A DNA stretch of 43,111 nt from Brevundimonas diminuta 3F5N (GCF_900163625.1 NZ_FUIE01000058.1:1-43111), one strand, 5' to 3'; positions 1 through 9,058 are shown, counted from the stretch's first letter. Notes: generated from the letters alone by a model not told the origin. Program-made: numbers and translations.

Positions 1-70
1 GCCCAACCTGCCGCGCGGGCGGCGGACAACTGGCTGGTCGCCGGCCTGTCGCCCGCGCGGCAGGTTGGGC
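1..70. repeat. Perfect 20-bp inverted repeat at the window edge
   Basis: Bases 1-20 (gcccaacctgccgcgcgggc) are the exact reverse complement of bases 51-70, with a 30-bp spacer. Both arms lie in the GTA hub reading frame. The right arm encodes the family-typical SPARQVG stretch. The left arm encodes AQPAARA, where relatives usually carry a Gly-rich hydrophobic segment. Because the left arm begins exactly at base 1, it may be a fold-back assembly artefact at a contig end rather than biology. Confidence 0.8.
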
Positions 71-3000
71 CGAGGCTGGAGGGGCTGAAGCTGCAATCCT
101 CGGCCGAGGGGGCGCCGATGGCCTGCGTCTTCGGACGGGCGCGCATGGTCGGGCAGGTGATCTGGGCGGCGCGCTTTCTGGAGCGCAAAGAGAAGCGGTC
201 GGGCGGCAAGGGCGGGCGGAAGACGGTCGACTACGCCTATTCGCTGAGCTTCGCCGTGGCCCTGTGCGAGGGGCCGATCGACGGGATCGGCCGGGTGTGG
301 GCCGACGGCCAGCCGATGGACATGGCGGGCGTGACGATGCGGCTGCATCGCGGGACCGAGGATCAATTGCCCGATCCGCTGATCGAGGCGGTGGAGGGAC
401 GGTCGCCCGCCTATCGCGGGACGGCCTATGTGGTGTTCGAGGATCTGCCGCTAGATGCTTATGGCGACCGGCCGCCGCAATTGGCGTTCGAGGTGTTTCG
501 GCGGCCGCAGGGGGCTGAGCCGCAGTTGGAGGACCGACTGGAGGGGGTGTGCCTGATCCCCGGCGCGGGGGAGTTCTGCCTGGCGACGGAGCCGGTGATG
601 CGGCGCGAGGGGCTGGCGAAATCCACGCCCGAGAACGTGCACCTGACGGCGGGTCAGACCGACCTGGAGGCCTCGCTGGATCAGCTGACGGCCCAGGCAC
701 AGAGGTTGAAGCGGGTCAGTCTGGTGGTCGGCTGGTTTGGCGACGACGTGCGGATGGGTCACTGCCGTATCCGGCCAGGGGTGGAGCGGCGCGACAAGCC
801 GACCCGGCCGCTGGCCTGGAGCGTGGCGGGGGTGACGCGCGCGGATGGGCACCTGATCTCGCAGACGGATGGCGGCCCGGCCTATGGCGGGACTCCGTCG
901 GACGACAGCGTGCGACAGGCGATCCGGGCGCTGAAGGCGCGCGGGCTGGAGGTGACGCTGTATCCCTTCGTCTTCATGGACTGCCCCGGCTATCCGTGGC
1001 GGGGGCGGATCGCTGGGACGGACGGCGCGGGGGCGACGGCCGAGGTCGCGGCCCTGTTCGGGACGGCGGGCGGTTGGGGCTTGAGGCGGCTGGCGCTGCA
1101 CTACGCCCGGATCGCCGCCGAAGAGGGGGCGGACGGCCTGCTGATCGGCTCGGAGATGCGGGGGCTGACGTGGACGCGCGATGCCGACGGGGGCTTTCCG
1201 GCGGTGGCGCAGTTCAGGGCGCTGGCGGCCGAGTGCCGGGCGGTGGTCGGGGCGGGGGTAAAGCTGAGTTACGCCGCCGACTGGTCGGAGTATTTCGGTT
1301 GGCAGAGGGGTGGAGAGGCAAGGTTTCACCTTGACCCGCTGTGGGCGGACCCGAATATCGATTACGTCGGCATCGACTGGTATCCGCCGATGGGCGACTG
1401 GCGCGGGGGCGCAGGCGGCCTGGATGGGCAAGCGTTCAAGGGGGCGTCAGACCCGGCCTATCTGGCGGCGCAGGTCGCGGGCGGCGAAGGGTATGACTGG
1501 TTCTACGCCAGCGCGGCGGATCGGGCGGCGCAGCGGCGCACGGTGATCACGGACGGCGCCCACGGCGAGGACTGGATCTGGCGCTACAAGGATCTGAAGG
1601 GCTGGTGGTCGAACCGGCACCATGAGCGCGTCGGCGGGGTGCGGCAGGCGGCGCCGACGGCCTGGGTTCCGGGGATGAAGCCGATCCGGCTGACCGAGTT
1701 CGGCTGTGCGGCGGTGGATCGCGGGGGCAATGCGCCGAACCTGTTTCAGGACCCGAAGAGCAGCGAGAACGCCCTGCCGCCGCACTCGACGGGCGCCCGC
1801 GATGACCGGATGCAGCGGCGGCTGATCGAGGCGGTGCTGACGCATTATGCCCAGCCGGCGAACAATCCGATCTCGGGCGTCTATGGCGGGGCGATGCTGC
1901 AGGGGGCGGACGTCTGGTGCTGGGACGCGCGGCCCTATCCGGCGTTTCCGGCGCTGGGCGAGGTGTGGGCGGACGCGGGCGCCTGGCGCACGGGGCACTG
2001 GCTGAACGGGCGGATGGGCGGCGATGCGCGGGGGCTGATCGAGGCGATCCTGAAGCGCGGCGGCCTGAGCGAGACGGACTATGCGGTCGGGGCGGTGGAC
2101 GGTGCGGTGACGGGCTATGTCATCGACCGGCCGATGGCGACGAAGGATGCGCTGTCGCCGTTGGTGCAAGCACTGGGGGCGACGACGGCCGAGCGCGACG
2201 GTCGGGTGGCCGTGCTGGGCGAGACGGCGCGGGAGATGACGCTGCAGCAGGCGGTGCTGGCTCTGCCTGACAAGGGCGGGAGCGAGGCGGCGGATCGGCG
2301 GCTGACGCCTCGGCCCGGCGCGGCGCGGCTGCGCTTCATCGACGAGGCGGCGGATTATCAGCTGGGCGTGGCGACAGTGCGCGGCGACGGCGAGGGCGGC
2401 GGCGTGGATGCGGCCCTGCCCGCCGTGGTCGGGGCCGGGCTGGCGACGGCGGCGGCGCAGCGGCTGTTGCAGGGCGAGGCGGCGGAGCGTCTGACGTTGA
2501 AGCTGGGGCCGCTGGAGGCGCTGAGGCTGGAGCCGGGCGATGTGACGGCGGTGGAGGGGCATGCGGGCGACTGGCGCATCGAGCGGCTGGACTGGGACGA
2601 GACGCCCAGCGCGGTGTTGGCGCCGGTGGTCGAGGTGGCGGTCGTGGATGCGCCGGAGGACTGGCGCGGCGACGGCGGCGGGGTTGCGACGCCGGGGGCG
2701 CCGTTCCTGATGCTGCTGGACTTGCCGCCCCTGCCGGGGGAGGAGGCGGACGGGCGGCCGGTGGTCGCGGCGGCGGCCGAGCCGTGGACGCCGATGGCGC
2801 TGCATGGCGGGGCCTCGGTCGACAGTCTGACGCAGAGGGCGGTGGTGGAGACGCCAGCGACGGTGGGGACGCTGACGGCGGCTTTGCGGCCCGGCGTGGT
2901 CGGGCGCTGGGACGAGACGGGCGTGCTGACCGTGCGGATCGAGGGGCAGGCGCCGCAGAACCGACCGGCCGAGGCGGTGCTGTCGGGCGCCAATCTGCTG

Positions 3001-3627
3001 GCGGTGCGGAGTGTCGACGGATGGGAGTTGGTGCAGTTCCGTCGGGCCGAACTGGTCGGCGGCGACGTGTGGCGGTTGGGCGGCCTGTTGCGCGGACAGC
3101 AGGGGACGGAGGAGGCGGCCGCGGGCGGGGCGGAAGCGGGGGCGCTGGTCGTTATGCTGGAGCGCGGCACGCCGCGCGCCGAGGTTGATGCGGTCGAGCG
3201 CGGATTGCCTCGAATCTGGCGGGCGGGGCCTGTGGGCGCGCCGCCGGGCGGGACGGGGACGACGGAGGTCGGCTTCGTATGGAGCAACCGGAACGCGGCG
3301 CCGTGGCGACCGGCGCACCTACGGGCGACGGCGCAGGGCGGCGGGTGGCGGTTGAACTGGTTGCCGCGCGTGCGTCTGGGCGGCGACGGCTGGGAGGGCG
3401 AGCCGGTCGAAGTTGATCCGAGGCGTTTTAGGGTGCGGGTGCTGGACGGCGCGGTCGTGCGCCGGATCTGGGAGGTCGAGGGATTGGAGGCCGTTTATGG
3501 GGCGGCTGAGGTCGCGGGGGACTTTCCGGGCGGCTTCGGGGCGGGCGTGCGGGTCGCCGTGGCCCAGCGGGGCGACGGGTATGGCTGGGGAACGGAGGCG
3601 ATAGTTCCGCTGAACCTGCCGATCTAA
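1..3627 (+). CDS. GTA baseplate hub / host-specificity protein (ORFG15-like), 5' partial
   Basis: The frame is open from base 1, so the start lies outside the window; 1208 codons are visible. The N-terminal stretch (GPRLEGL, then FGRARMVGQVIWA near residues 48-60) is typical of the last structural gene of alphaproteobacterial gene transfer agents, the large hub/tail-tip protein of the Rhodobacter GTA ORFG15 type. A TIM-barrel-like glycoside-hydrolase region follows (LLIGSEMRGLTW; GIDWYPP near residue 457; GADVWCWDARPYP near residue 636), then a phage-tail domain and a C-terminal beta-rich part. It is expected to sit at the tail tip and contact the recipient cell or its peptidoglycan. It is the last gene of the cluster here, because a chaperone gene follows. 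Family assignment is firm; whether the GTA is functional cannot be judged. Confidence 0.9.
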   Translation, partial: AQPAARAADNWLVAGLSPARQVGPRLEGLKLQSSAEGAPMACVFGRARMVGQVIWAARFLERKEKRSGGKGGRKTVDYAYSLSFAVALCEGPIDGIGRVWADGQPMDMAGVTMRLHRGTEDQLPDPLIEAVEGRSPAYRGTAYVVFEDLPLDAYGDRPPQLAFEVFRRPQGAEPQLEDRLEGVCLIPGAGEFCLATEPVMRREGLAKSTPENVHLTAGQTDLEASLDQLTAQAQRLKRVSLVVGWFGDDVRMGHCRIRPGVERRDKPTRPLAWSVAGVTRADGHLISQTDGGPAYGGTPSDDSVRQAIRALKARGLEVTLYPFVFMDCPGYPWRGRIAGTDGAGATAEVAALFGTAGGWGLRRLALHYARIAAEEGADGLLIGSEMRGLTWTRDADGGFPAVAQFRALAAECRAVVGAGVKLSYAADWSEYFGWQRGGEARFHLDPLWADPNIDYVGIDWYPPMGDWRGGAGGLDGQAFKGASDPAYLAAQVAGGEGYDWFYASAADRAAQRRTVITDGAHGEDWIWRYKDLKGWWSNRHHERVGGVRQAAPTAWVPGMKPIRLTEFGCAAVDRGGNAPNLFQDPKSSENALPPHSTGARDDRMQRRLIEAVLTHYAQPANNPISGVYGGAMLQGADVWCWDARPYPAFPALGEVWADAGAWRTGHWLNGRMGGDARGLIEAILKRGGLSETDYAVGAVDGAVTGYVIDRPMATKDALSPLVQALGATTAERDGRVAVLGETAREMTLQQAVLALPDKGGSEAADRRLTPRPGAARLRFIDEAADYQLGVATVRGDGEGGGVDAALPAVVGAGLATAAAQRLLQGEAAERLTLKLGPLEALRLEPGDVTAVEGHAGDWRIERLDWDETPSAVLAPVVEVAVVDAPEDWRGDGGGVATPGAPFLMLLDLPPLPGEEADGRPVVAAAAEPWTPMALHGGASVDSLTQRAVVETPATVGTLTAALRPGVVGRWDETGVLTVRIEGQAPQNRPAEAVLSGANLLAVRSVDGWELVQFRRAELVGGDVWRLGGLLRGQQGTEEAAAGGAEAGALVVMLERGTPRAEVDAVERGLPRIWRAGPVGAPPGGTGTTEVGFVWSNRNAAPWRPAHLRATAQGGGWRLNWLPRVRLGGDGWEGEPVEVDPRRFRVRVLDGAVVRRIWEVEGLEAVYGAAEVAGDFPGGFGAGVRVAVAQRGDGYGWGTEAIVPLNLPI

Positions 3628-3706
3628 ACCATGTCGGCCCCTTTCGGCGGGCGGGCGCATGGCTTAACTGACGCTCTGGTCCGTATTGATCCGAGTGGAG
3701 CGAAAA

Positions 3707-4624
3707 TTGGCTGGCGATCCCTATCAGGAACTAGGCGTTTCCAAGGGCGCGAGCGCGGACGAGATCAAGAAGGCGTTCCGCAAGCTGGCCAAGGAACTGC
3801 ACCCCGACAAGAACCCCGGCGACAAGCCGGCCGAAGAACGGTTCAAGCGCATCACCGCCGCCTTCGACCTGCTGGGCGACGCTGAGAAGCGCGCCAAATA
3901 TGATCGCGGCGAGATCGACGCCGATGGACGCGAGCAGTTCCGCGGCTTCGGCGGCGGAGCGCAGGGCGGACGGCCCGGCGGCTTTGGCTTCGGCGGGCGC
4001 GGCGAAGGCGGCCCCGGAGGGCGCGCCAGCTTTGACGACATCGACTTGGAGGACATCTTCGGGGCCTTCGGCGGCGGACGGGGGGCCGGGCGCGGTTTCG
4101 GCGGCGGGCGCGGGCAGGACGTGCGCGCGACGCTGGATATCAGCCTGGAGGACGCCATCGCCGGGACGACGCGGCGCATCCAGTTCTCGGATGGGCGGAT
4201 GCTGGACGTGGCGATCCCCAAAGGCGCTGCCGAAGGCCAGGTGATCCGGCTTAAGGGCCAGGGCGCGCCGGGACGCGGGGGGCAGGCGGGCGACGCCCTG
4301 ATCGAGCTTCGCATCCAGCCGCATCCGGTGTTCAAGCGCGACGGGGCCGATCTGACGATGGACCTGGCGGTGTCGGTCCCCGACGCGGTTCTGGGCGGCA
4401 AGATCCAGGTGCCGACGCCCGAAGGCGCGGTGATGATGACCATCCCCAAGGGCTCGAACTCGGGCAAGGTGCTGCGGCTGAAGGCGCGCGGCGCCTATGC
4501 GAATGGCAAGCGCGGCGATCTGCTGGCCCGGCTGGTGGTGACGCTGCCGGAAACGCCGGACGACGAACTGGTCCGGTTTGCGACCGAATGGCGTGAGCGC
4601 CGGCCCTACAAGCCAGGCCGTTGA
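3707..4624 (+). CDS. DnaJ/CbpA-type J-domain co-chaperone
   Basis: This is a Hsp40 co-chaperone expected to stimulate a DnaK ATPase in the cytoplasm. The J domain spans about residues 1-68, with the HPD motif at 32-34. A Gly/Phe-rich linker follows (about 72-130), then the two beta-sandwich substrate-binding subdomains (about 135-295). There is no CxxCxGxG zinc finger, so it is of the CbpA/type B class rather than canonical DnaJ. I start it at TTG 3707, giving MAGDPYQELG, because GGAG lies 6 nt upstream at 3697-3700; an in-frame TTG at 3686 would add seven residues unlike the family. The protein is 305 aa, normal for the family. serC follows after 54 nt and may be cotranscribed. Confidence 0.9.
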   Translation: MAGDPYQELGVSKGASADEIKKAFRKLAKELHPDKNPGDKPAEERFKRITAAFDLLGDAEKRAKYDRGEIDADGREQFRGFGGGAQGGRPGGFGFGGRGEGGPGGRASFDDIDLEDIFGAFGGGRGAGRGFGGGRGQDVRATLDISLEDAIAGTTRRIQFSDGRMLDVAIPKGAAEGQVIRLKGQGAPGRGGQAGDALIELRIQPHPVFKRDGADLTMDLAVSVPDAVLGGKIQVPTPEGAVMMTIPKGSNSGKVLRLKARGAYANGKRGDLLARLVVTLPETPDDELVRFATEWRERRPYKPGR

Positions 4625-4678
4625 TGGCCTAAGGGCTTCGCTTCCTTTCTTCTCCTCCCCGAGACTTCAGAGACCGTC
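4625..4678 (+). promoter_or_regulatory. serC leader; possible serC RNA element
   Basis: This 54-nt gap precedes serC. It is pyrimidine-rich, has no clear Shine-Dalgarno sequence, and can form a small hairpin at about 4630-4647 (AAGG pairing with CCTT, GC with GC). A structured element upstream of serC is known in alphaproteobacteria (the serC motif). I cannot match its consensus from memory, so this is only a candidate suggested by position. Confidence 0.25.
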
Positions 4679-5839
4679 ATGACGCCCAAGCCCGCCGCCA
4701 AGCCCGCTCGCCCCTGGTTTTCGGCCGGGCCGACGGCCAAGCGTCCGGGCTGGTCGCTGGCGGGGCTGCCGACCAATCTGATGGGCCGGGGCATCCGCGC
4801 GCCGGAGGTGGTCGAACGCTTCGCCTATGGGCTGAAGCTGACGCGCGAGGTGCTGAGCCCGCCGGACGACTATGTGCTGCTCTATACGCCGGGGTCTGAC
4901 ACGGGCGCGGTCGAGGCGGCGCTGTGGTGCATGCTGGGCGAGCGGCCGGTGCAGGTCGTCGCCTATGAGAATTTCGGCCAGGTCTGGGCGACCGACGTGC
5001 GCGACCACCTGGAGCTGGAGCCGGAAGTGCTGACGGCGCCCTGGGGCGAGCTGCCGGACCTGTCCCAGGTCGATCCCAAGAAGGACGTGGTGTTTCCCTG
5101 GAACGGTACGACCTCGGGCGTGCGCGTGCCGAACGGCGACTGGATCGCTGATGATCGCGAGGGGCTGACCATCTGCGACGCGACCTCGGCAGCGTTTGCG
5201 ATGGATCTGCCGTGGGACAAGCTGGATGTGACGACCTTCAGCTTCCAGAAGGCGCTGGGCGGCGAGGCGGGCATCGGCCTGATGGTGCTGTCGCCGCGCG
5301 CCGTGGCGCGGCTGGATGCGTATCGTCCGGACCGGGCGGTGCCCAAGGTGCTTCGGATCGTCGACAAGAAGGGCTTTGACCGGACCCTGGCGGACGGGGT
5401 GGTGATGAACACCTTCTCGGTCCTGACCATCGAGGACTGGATCGATGCGCTGGACTGGGCCAAGGTCGTGGGCGGATTGCCTGCGCTGATCGCGCGTACC
5501 GACGCCAACTATGCGGCTCTGGCCGAGTGGGTGGAGCGGACCGACTGGATCGACTTCCTGCCGGAACGACCGGACATCCGCTCGACCACTTCGGTCTGCC
5601 TGAAGTTCGTCGATCCGCGCATCGCGGCGATGGATGAGGCGGGACAGAAGGCCTTTGTGAAGCGGTTCAAGGCGCTGCTGGAAGACGAGGGGGCGGTCTA
5701 TGACATGGAGCCGCACCGCTACGCTCCGCCGGGCCTGCGCCTGTGGTGCGGCTGCACGATAGAGACGGCGGACGTCGTGGCCGCGACGCCGTGGCTGGAA
5801 TGGGCGTTCCAGACGGCGGTCGGTGAACGGGTCGGATAA
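4679..5839 (+). CDS. serC: Phosphoserine aminotransferase
   Basis: It catalyses the PLP-dependent transamination of 3-phosphohydroxypyruvate with glutamate to give O-phosphoserine, the second step of serine synthesis, and can also act in pyridoxal phosphate synthesis. It is a 386-aa class V aminotransferase of the subgroup common in alphaproteobacteria. The PLP lysine is K191 in FSFQKALGGE. The N-terminal motif FSAGPTAKRPGW and the CGCTIE stretch near the end also fit the family. The start at ATG 4679 matches the usual N-terminus. The 3-phosphoglycerate dehydrogenase gene serA, often its neighbour, is not next to it here; purA follows after 93 nt. The call is secure. Confidence 0.95.
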   Translation: MTPKPAAKPARPWFSAGPTAKRPGWSLAGLPTNLMGRGIRAPEVVERFAYGLKLTREVLSPPDDYVLLYTPGSDTGAVEAALWCMLGERPVQVVAYENFGQVWATDVRDHLELEPEVLTAPWGELPDLSQVDPKKDVVFPWNGTTSGVRVPNGDWIADDREGLTICDATSAAFAMDLPWDKLDVTTFSFQKALGGEAGIGLMVLSPRAVARLDAYRPDRAVPKVLRIVDKKGFDRTLADGVVMNTFSVLTIEDWIDALDWAKVVGGLPALIARTDANYAALAEWVERTDWIDFLPERPDIRSTTSVCLKFVDPRIAAMDEAGQKAFVKRFKALLEDEGAVYDMEPHRYAPPGLRLWCGCTIETADVVAATPWLEWAFQTAVGERVG

Positions 5840-5871
5840 TTCTGCGGCCCATTCCGTGCCCTTTGGGGGGC

Positions 5872-5886
5872 GACTCCGGACGATTC
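5872..5886. promoter_or_regulatory. Two GANTC (CcrM-type) sites upstream of purA
   Basis: GACTC at 5872-5876 and GATTC at 5882-5886 lie 10 bp apart, 47-61 bp upstream of the purA start. In Caulobacterales GANTC is methylated by CcrM and is often found in promoters under cell-cycle control. The sites are visible directly; a regulatory role is inference. Confidence 0.35.
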
Positions 5887-5932
5887 AGGGGTTATAGGCT
5901 CCCACCGCATTCTGGATTGCGGAGAAACGATC

Positions 5933-7228
5933 TTGGCGAACGTCGCAGTAGTCGGCGCCCAATGGGGCGACGAGGGCAAAGGCAAGATTGTCGACTGGTT
6001 GTCGAACCGGGCCGACATGGTCGTGCGGTTCCAGGGCGGCCATAACGCCGGGCATACGCTGGTCGTCGACGGCAAGGTCTACAAACTCGCATTGCTGCCG
6101 TCGGGCGTGGTGCAGGGCAAGCCTTCGATCATCGGCAACGGCGTGGTCGTCGATCCCTGGCATCTGGTCGGCGAGATCGAGAAAATCCAGGCGCAGGGCG
6201 TGGCCATCACCCCCGACATCCTGACCATCGCCGACAACGCCTGCCTGATCCTGCCGATCCATCCGGCGCTGGACGTGGCGCGCGAGGCGGCCGCCAGCGC
6301 GCCGGGCGCCAAGATCGGCACGACCGGCCGCGGCATCGGCCCGGCCTATGAGGATAAGGTCGGCCGCCGCGCCATTCGCGTCTGCGACCTGGCCAATGAA
6401 GACGACCTGAAGATCAAGATCGACCGCCTGCGCTCGCACCATGATCCGCTGCGCGCGGGTCTGGGGCTGGAGCCGATCGACCCGGCGGCGCTGCTGGCGC
6501 AACTGCTGGAGATCGCGCCGAAGATCCTGCCTTACGTCAAACCGGCGTGGCGCGTGCTGGACGCCGCGCAGAAGGCGGGCAAGCGCGTGCTGTTCGAGGG
6601 GGCGCAGGGCGCCTTCCTGGACGTGGATCACGGCACCTATCCCTATGTGACCAGCTCCAACACCATCGCTGGACAGGCGGCGGCGGGGTCGGGCGTCGGC
6701 CCGCGCGGCGTCGGATACGTGCTGGGCATCGTGAAGGCCTATACGACCCGCGTGGGCGAAGGCCCCTTCGCCTGTGAACTGAACGACGAGGTCGGCGAGC
6801 ATCTGGCGGTCGTCGGCCGCGAGGTCGGGGTGAACACGGGCCGGGCGCGCCGCTGCGGCTGGTTCGACGCGGTGCTGGTGCGCCAGTCGGTGGCGATCAA
6901 CGGCATCGACGGCATCGCCCTGACCAAGCTGGACGTGCTGGACGGCCTGAAGACGCTGAAGATCTGCGTCGGCTATCGCATCAATGGCGAGGTGCTGGAT
7001 TATCTGCCGTCGAGCCTGAAAGATCAGGCCTCGGCCGAACCGGTGTTCGAAGAGCTGGAAGGCTGGACGGAAAGCACGGGCGGCGTCCGCAGCTTCAAGG
7101 ACCTGAACGCCCATGCGCTGAAGTATGTGCGGCGGATCGAGGAGCTGATCGGCGCGCCGGTGGCCCTGCTGTCGACCAGCCCCGAACGGGACGACACCAT
7201 CCTGATGCGCGATCCGTTCCAAGGATAA
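5933..7228 (+). CDS. purA: Adenylosuccinate synthetase
   Basis: PurA makes adenylosuccinate from IMP, aspartate and GTP, the committed step to AMP in the cytoplasm. The 431-aa protein is of normal length. The P-loop-like GDEGKGK is at residues 12-18, with catalytic D13, and H41 lies in GGHNAGHT. The IMP-binding segments ([20 protein letters not shown]) and the C-terminal [11 protein letters not shown] stretch, usual in the family, are present. The start is TTG 5933, with GGAGA at 5921-5925. The partner enzyme PurB, which completes AMP synthesis, is encoded at 38354-39652. The last seven codons are echoed just downstream (see the repeat at 7201-7271). Confidence 0.97.
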   Translation: MANVAVVGAQWGDEGKGKIVDWLSNRADMVVRFQGGHNAGHTLVVDGKVYKLALLPSGVVQGKPSIIGNGVVVDPWHLVGEIEKIQAQGVAITPDILTIADNACLILPIHPALDVAREAAASAPGAKIGTTGRGIGPAYEDKVGRRAIRVCDLANEDDLKIKIDRLRSHHDPLRAGLGLEPIDPAALLAQLLEIAPKILPYVKPAWRVLDAAQKAGKRVLFEGAQGAFLDVDHGTYPYVTSSNTIAGQAAAGSGVGPRGVGYVLGIVKAYTTRVGEGPFACELNDEVGEHLAVVGREVGVNTGRARRCGWFDAVLVRQSVAINGIDGIALTKLDVLDGLKTLKICVGYRINGEVLDYLPSSLKDQASAEPVFEELEGWTESTGGVRSFKDLNAHALKYVRRIEELIGAPVALLSTSPERDDTILMRDPFQG

Positions 7229-7271
7229 CCCTTGAAACGGAGGCCTGATGCGCGACTTGTTCCAAGGCTAG
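7201..7271 (+). repeat. Degenerate tandem copy of the purA 3' end
   Basis: Bases 7201-7228 (end of purA, encoding MRDPFQG-stop) recur at 7244-7271 as a reading frame for MRDLFQG-stop, with 23 of 28 bases identical and an offset of 43 bp. The second copy has its own ATG at 7248, preceded by CGGAGG at 7238-7243, although that spacing is short. It may be a duplication scar of the purA terminus; translation as a seven-residue peptide is possible but unproven. Confidence 0.6.
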
Positions 7272-7347
7272 ATTTACATTTTTGGTCGAGGCAACGACGC
7301 CTTAACCCGTGAGGCATAGGGTCGGGCTCTGAAATGGAGCTCGCCCC

Positions 7348-8154
7348 GTGTTCGCCCTAGACGCCAAAACGATACAGAGGATCGCGCCGGTGGTTCGGCG
7401 CGTGCTGATCGTTGACCCCAATCCCGCCGCCGCGCGCCTGCTGATGGACCTGTTGAAGGGGTTCGGATCGCGCGAGATCGTGGTCGAGGGCGACGAGGCG
7501 CGGGTGCTGGACCTGGCGCGCGAGATGGAGCCGGGCCTGATCTGCACCGAGCGGGCGGGACCGAAGCTGGACGGCGAGGCCCTGGTGCGGCGTATCCGTC
7601 GCTCCAGCCTGTCGTGCCGACGCGCGCCGATCATCATGGTGACGGCCGAGGCGACCGCCAGCGCCATCAAGGGCGCGCGCGATTCCGGCGTGCACGAGTT
7701 CCTGAGAAAGCCCTTCACCAGCGGCGATCTGCAACGGCGGATCGAGAACCTGGCGACCAAGCCGCGCGATTGGGTCGAGGCGGTGGGCTATGTCGGGCCG
7801 GATCGGCGACGCTTCAACTCGGACGATTACGCCGGGCCGCAGAAGCGCAAGGCGGACAAGCCGCGTTCCGGCGCGGAAGCCGCCGTGGCGGTCAAGGATC
7901 AGGCGATGCGGATCCTGTTCTCGGCCCTGACGCAGTTCGACAGCGATCCGATGCAGGCCGTGCGGGCTATCAAGCAGCAGGCGGAGACGCTGAAGGCCCT
8001 GGCCATCAAGACCGGCGATGCGCCGCTGGCGATCGCCGCGGCGGGGCTGGATACGGTGCTGGCCGCCGGCGCGCCGACCAAGGCCGCCCTGACGGCGCCG
8101 GTTCAGGCGGTGCTGAAGCTGGCGCCGCCCGAGACCCTGGCGCGGGCGGGGTAG
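7348..8154 (+). CDS. CheY-like receiver-domain protein lacking the phosphoacceptor Asp
   Basis: The protein is 268 aa with an N-terminal receiver domain (about residues 16-135) and an uncharacterised Ala-rich helical C-terminus (about 170-268). Conserved receiver positions are D23 in VLIVDPNP, T99 in MVTAE and K121 in LRKPF. The usual phosphoacceptor Asp is replaced by E68 (LICTERAGPKLDG), and the second acidic residue after D23 is Pro. It therefore looks like a pseudo-receiver, possibly locked in a phosphomimetic state. There is no recognised DNA-binding output domain. I start it at GTG 7348, with GGAG at 7336-7339. It converges with rpoH, 19 bp away, without an obvious terminator between. 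The exact role is unknown; a scaffold or interaction function is inference. Confidence 0.75.
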   Translation: MFALDAKTIQRIAPVVRRVLIVDPNPAAARLLMDLLKGFGSREIVVEGDEARVLDLAREMEPGLICTERAGPKLDGEALVRRIRRSSLSCRRAPIIMVTAEATASAIKGARDSGVHEFLRKPFTSGDLQRRIENLATKPRDWVEAVGYVGPDRRRFNSDDYAGPQKRKADKPRSGAEAAVAVKDQAMRILFSALTQFDSDPMQAVRAIKQQAETLKALAIKTGDAPLAIAAAGLDTVLAAGAPTKAALTAPVQAVLKLAPPETLARAG

Positions 8155-8173
8155 GGGGAGAGATGGGTCGACG

Positions 8174-9058
8174 TCAGGCGTCGACCAGGTTCCGTTCCTC
8201 AGCCGCAGCCCGCATGGCTTTCTGCAGCTTTTCGAAGGCGCGCACCTCGATCTGACGCACGCGCTCGCGGCTGACGCCGTACTGGCCGGCGAGCTCCTCC
8301 AGCGTGACCGGGTCGTCCTTGAGGCGGCGTTCGGTCAGGATGTGCTTCTCGCGGTCGGTCAGTTCCTCCATGGCCTCTTGCAGCAGGCTCATGCGGATCG
8401 ACTTCTCCTCGTTTTCAGCGAGTTGAGTCTCCTGGCTGACGGCGTTGTCGTCGGCCAGCCAGTCCTGCCACTCGCTTTCGCCGTCCGCGCGCAGCGGGGC
8501 GTTCAGCGAGGCGTCGCCGCCGAGGCGGCGGTTCATGTTGGTGACTTCTTCTTCCGACACGCCCAGCTTGGTGGCGATGGCCGCCAGGTGTTCCGGGTGC
8601 AGGTCGCCTTCCTCGAAAGCCGAGATCTGGCTCTTGGCCTTGCGCAGGTTGAAGAACAGCTTCTTCTGCGCCGCCGTGGTGCCCATCTTCACGAGCGACC
8701 AGGAGCGCAGGATGTATTCCTGAATGGACGCGCGAATCCACCACATGGCGTAGGTCGCCAGGCGGAAGCCCTTGTCGGGATCGAATTTCTTGACGGCCTG
8801 CATCAGGCCGACGTTGCCCTCGGAGATCACCTCGCCGATCGGCAGGCCGTAGCCGCGATAACCCATGGCGATCTTGGCCACGAGGCGCAGGTGAGAGGTC
8901 ACGAGACGGTGGGCGGCCTCAGGATCCTGGTGTTCGCTCCACCGTTTGGCGAGCATGAACTCCTCATCCTTGGTCAGCATGGGAAACTTACGGATTTCCG
9001 TAAGATAACGGGACAGTCCCTGTTCAGGCGACATCACCGTCAGCGTATTGTTGGCCAT
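8174..9058 (-). CDS. rpoH: RNA polymerase heat-shock sigma factor RpoH (sigma-32)
   Basis: This alternative sigma factor directs RNA polymerase to heat-shock promoters. The 294-aa product has sigma region 2 (GNVGLMQAVKKFDP and the ATYAMWWIRASIQEYILRSW core at about 101-120). The RpoH box QKKLFFNLR at 131-139 distinguishes it from housekeeping sigma factors and is linked to DnaK/FtsH control. The region 4 helix-turn-helix (about 252-285) contains YGVSRERVRQIE. A DnaJ-type co-chaperone lies 4 kb upstream in the window. Alphaproteobacteria may carry more than one RpoH. The pseudouridine synthase gene is upstream on the same strand. Confidence 0.95.
   Translation of the reverse strand: MANNTLTVMSPEQGLSRYLTEIRKFPMLTKDEEFMLAKRWSEHQDPEAAHRLVTSHLRLVAKIAMGYRGYGLPIGEVISEGNVGLMQAVKKFDPDKGFRLATYAMWWIRASIQEYILRSWSLVKMGTTAAQKKLFFNLRKAKSQISAFEEGDLHPEHLAAIATKLGVSEEEVTNMNRRLGGDASLNAPLRADGESEWQDWLADDNAVSQETQLAENEEKSIRMSLLQEAMEELTDREKHILTERRLKDDPVTLEELAGQYGVSRERVRQIEVRAFEKLQKAMRAAAEERNLVDA

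Noticed and set aside
1447..3318. Long minus-strand frame antisense to the GTA hub gene
   Set aside because: Arg/Pro/His-rich shadow of a GC-rich gene; no Shine-Dalgarno or domain.
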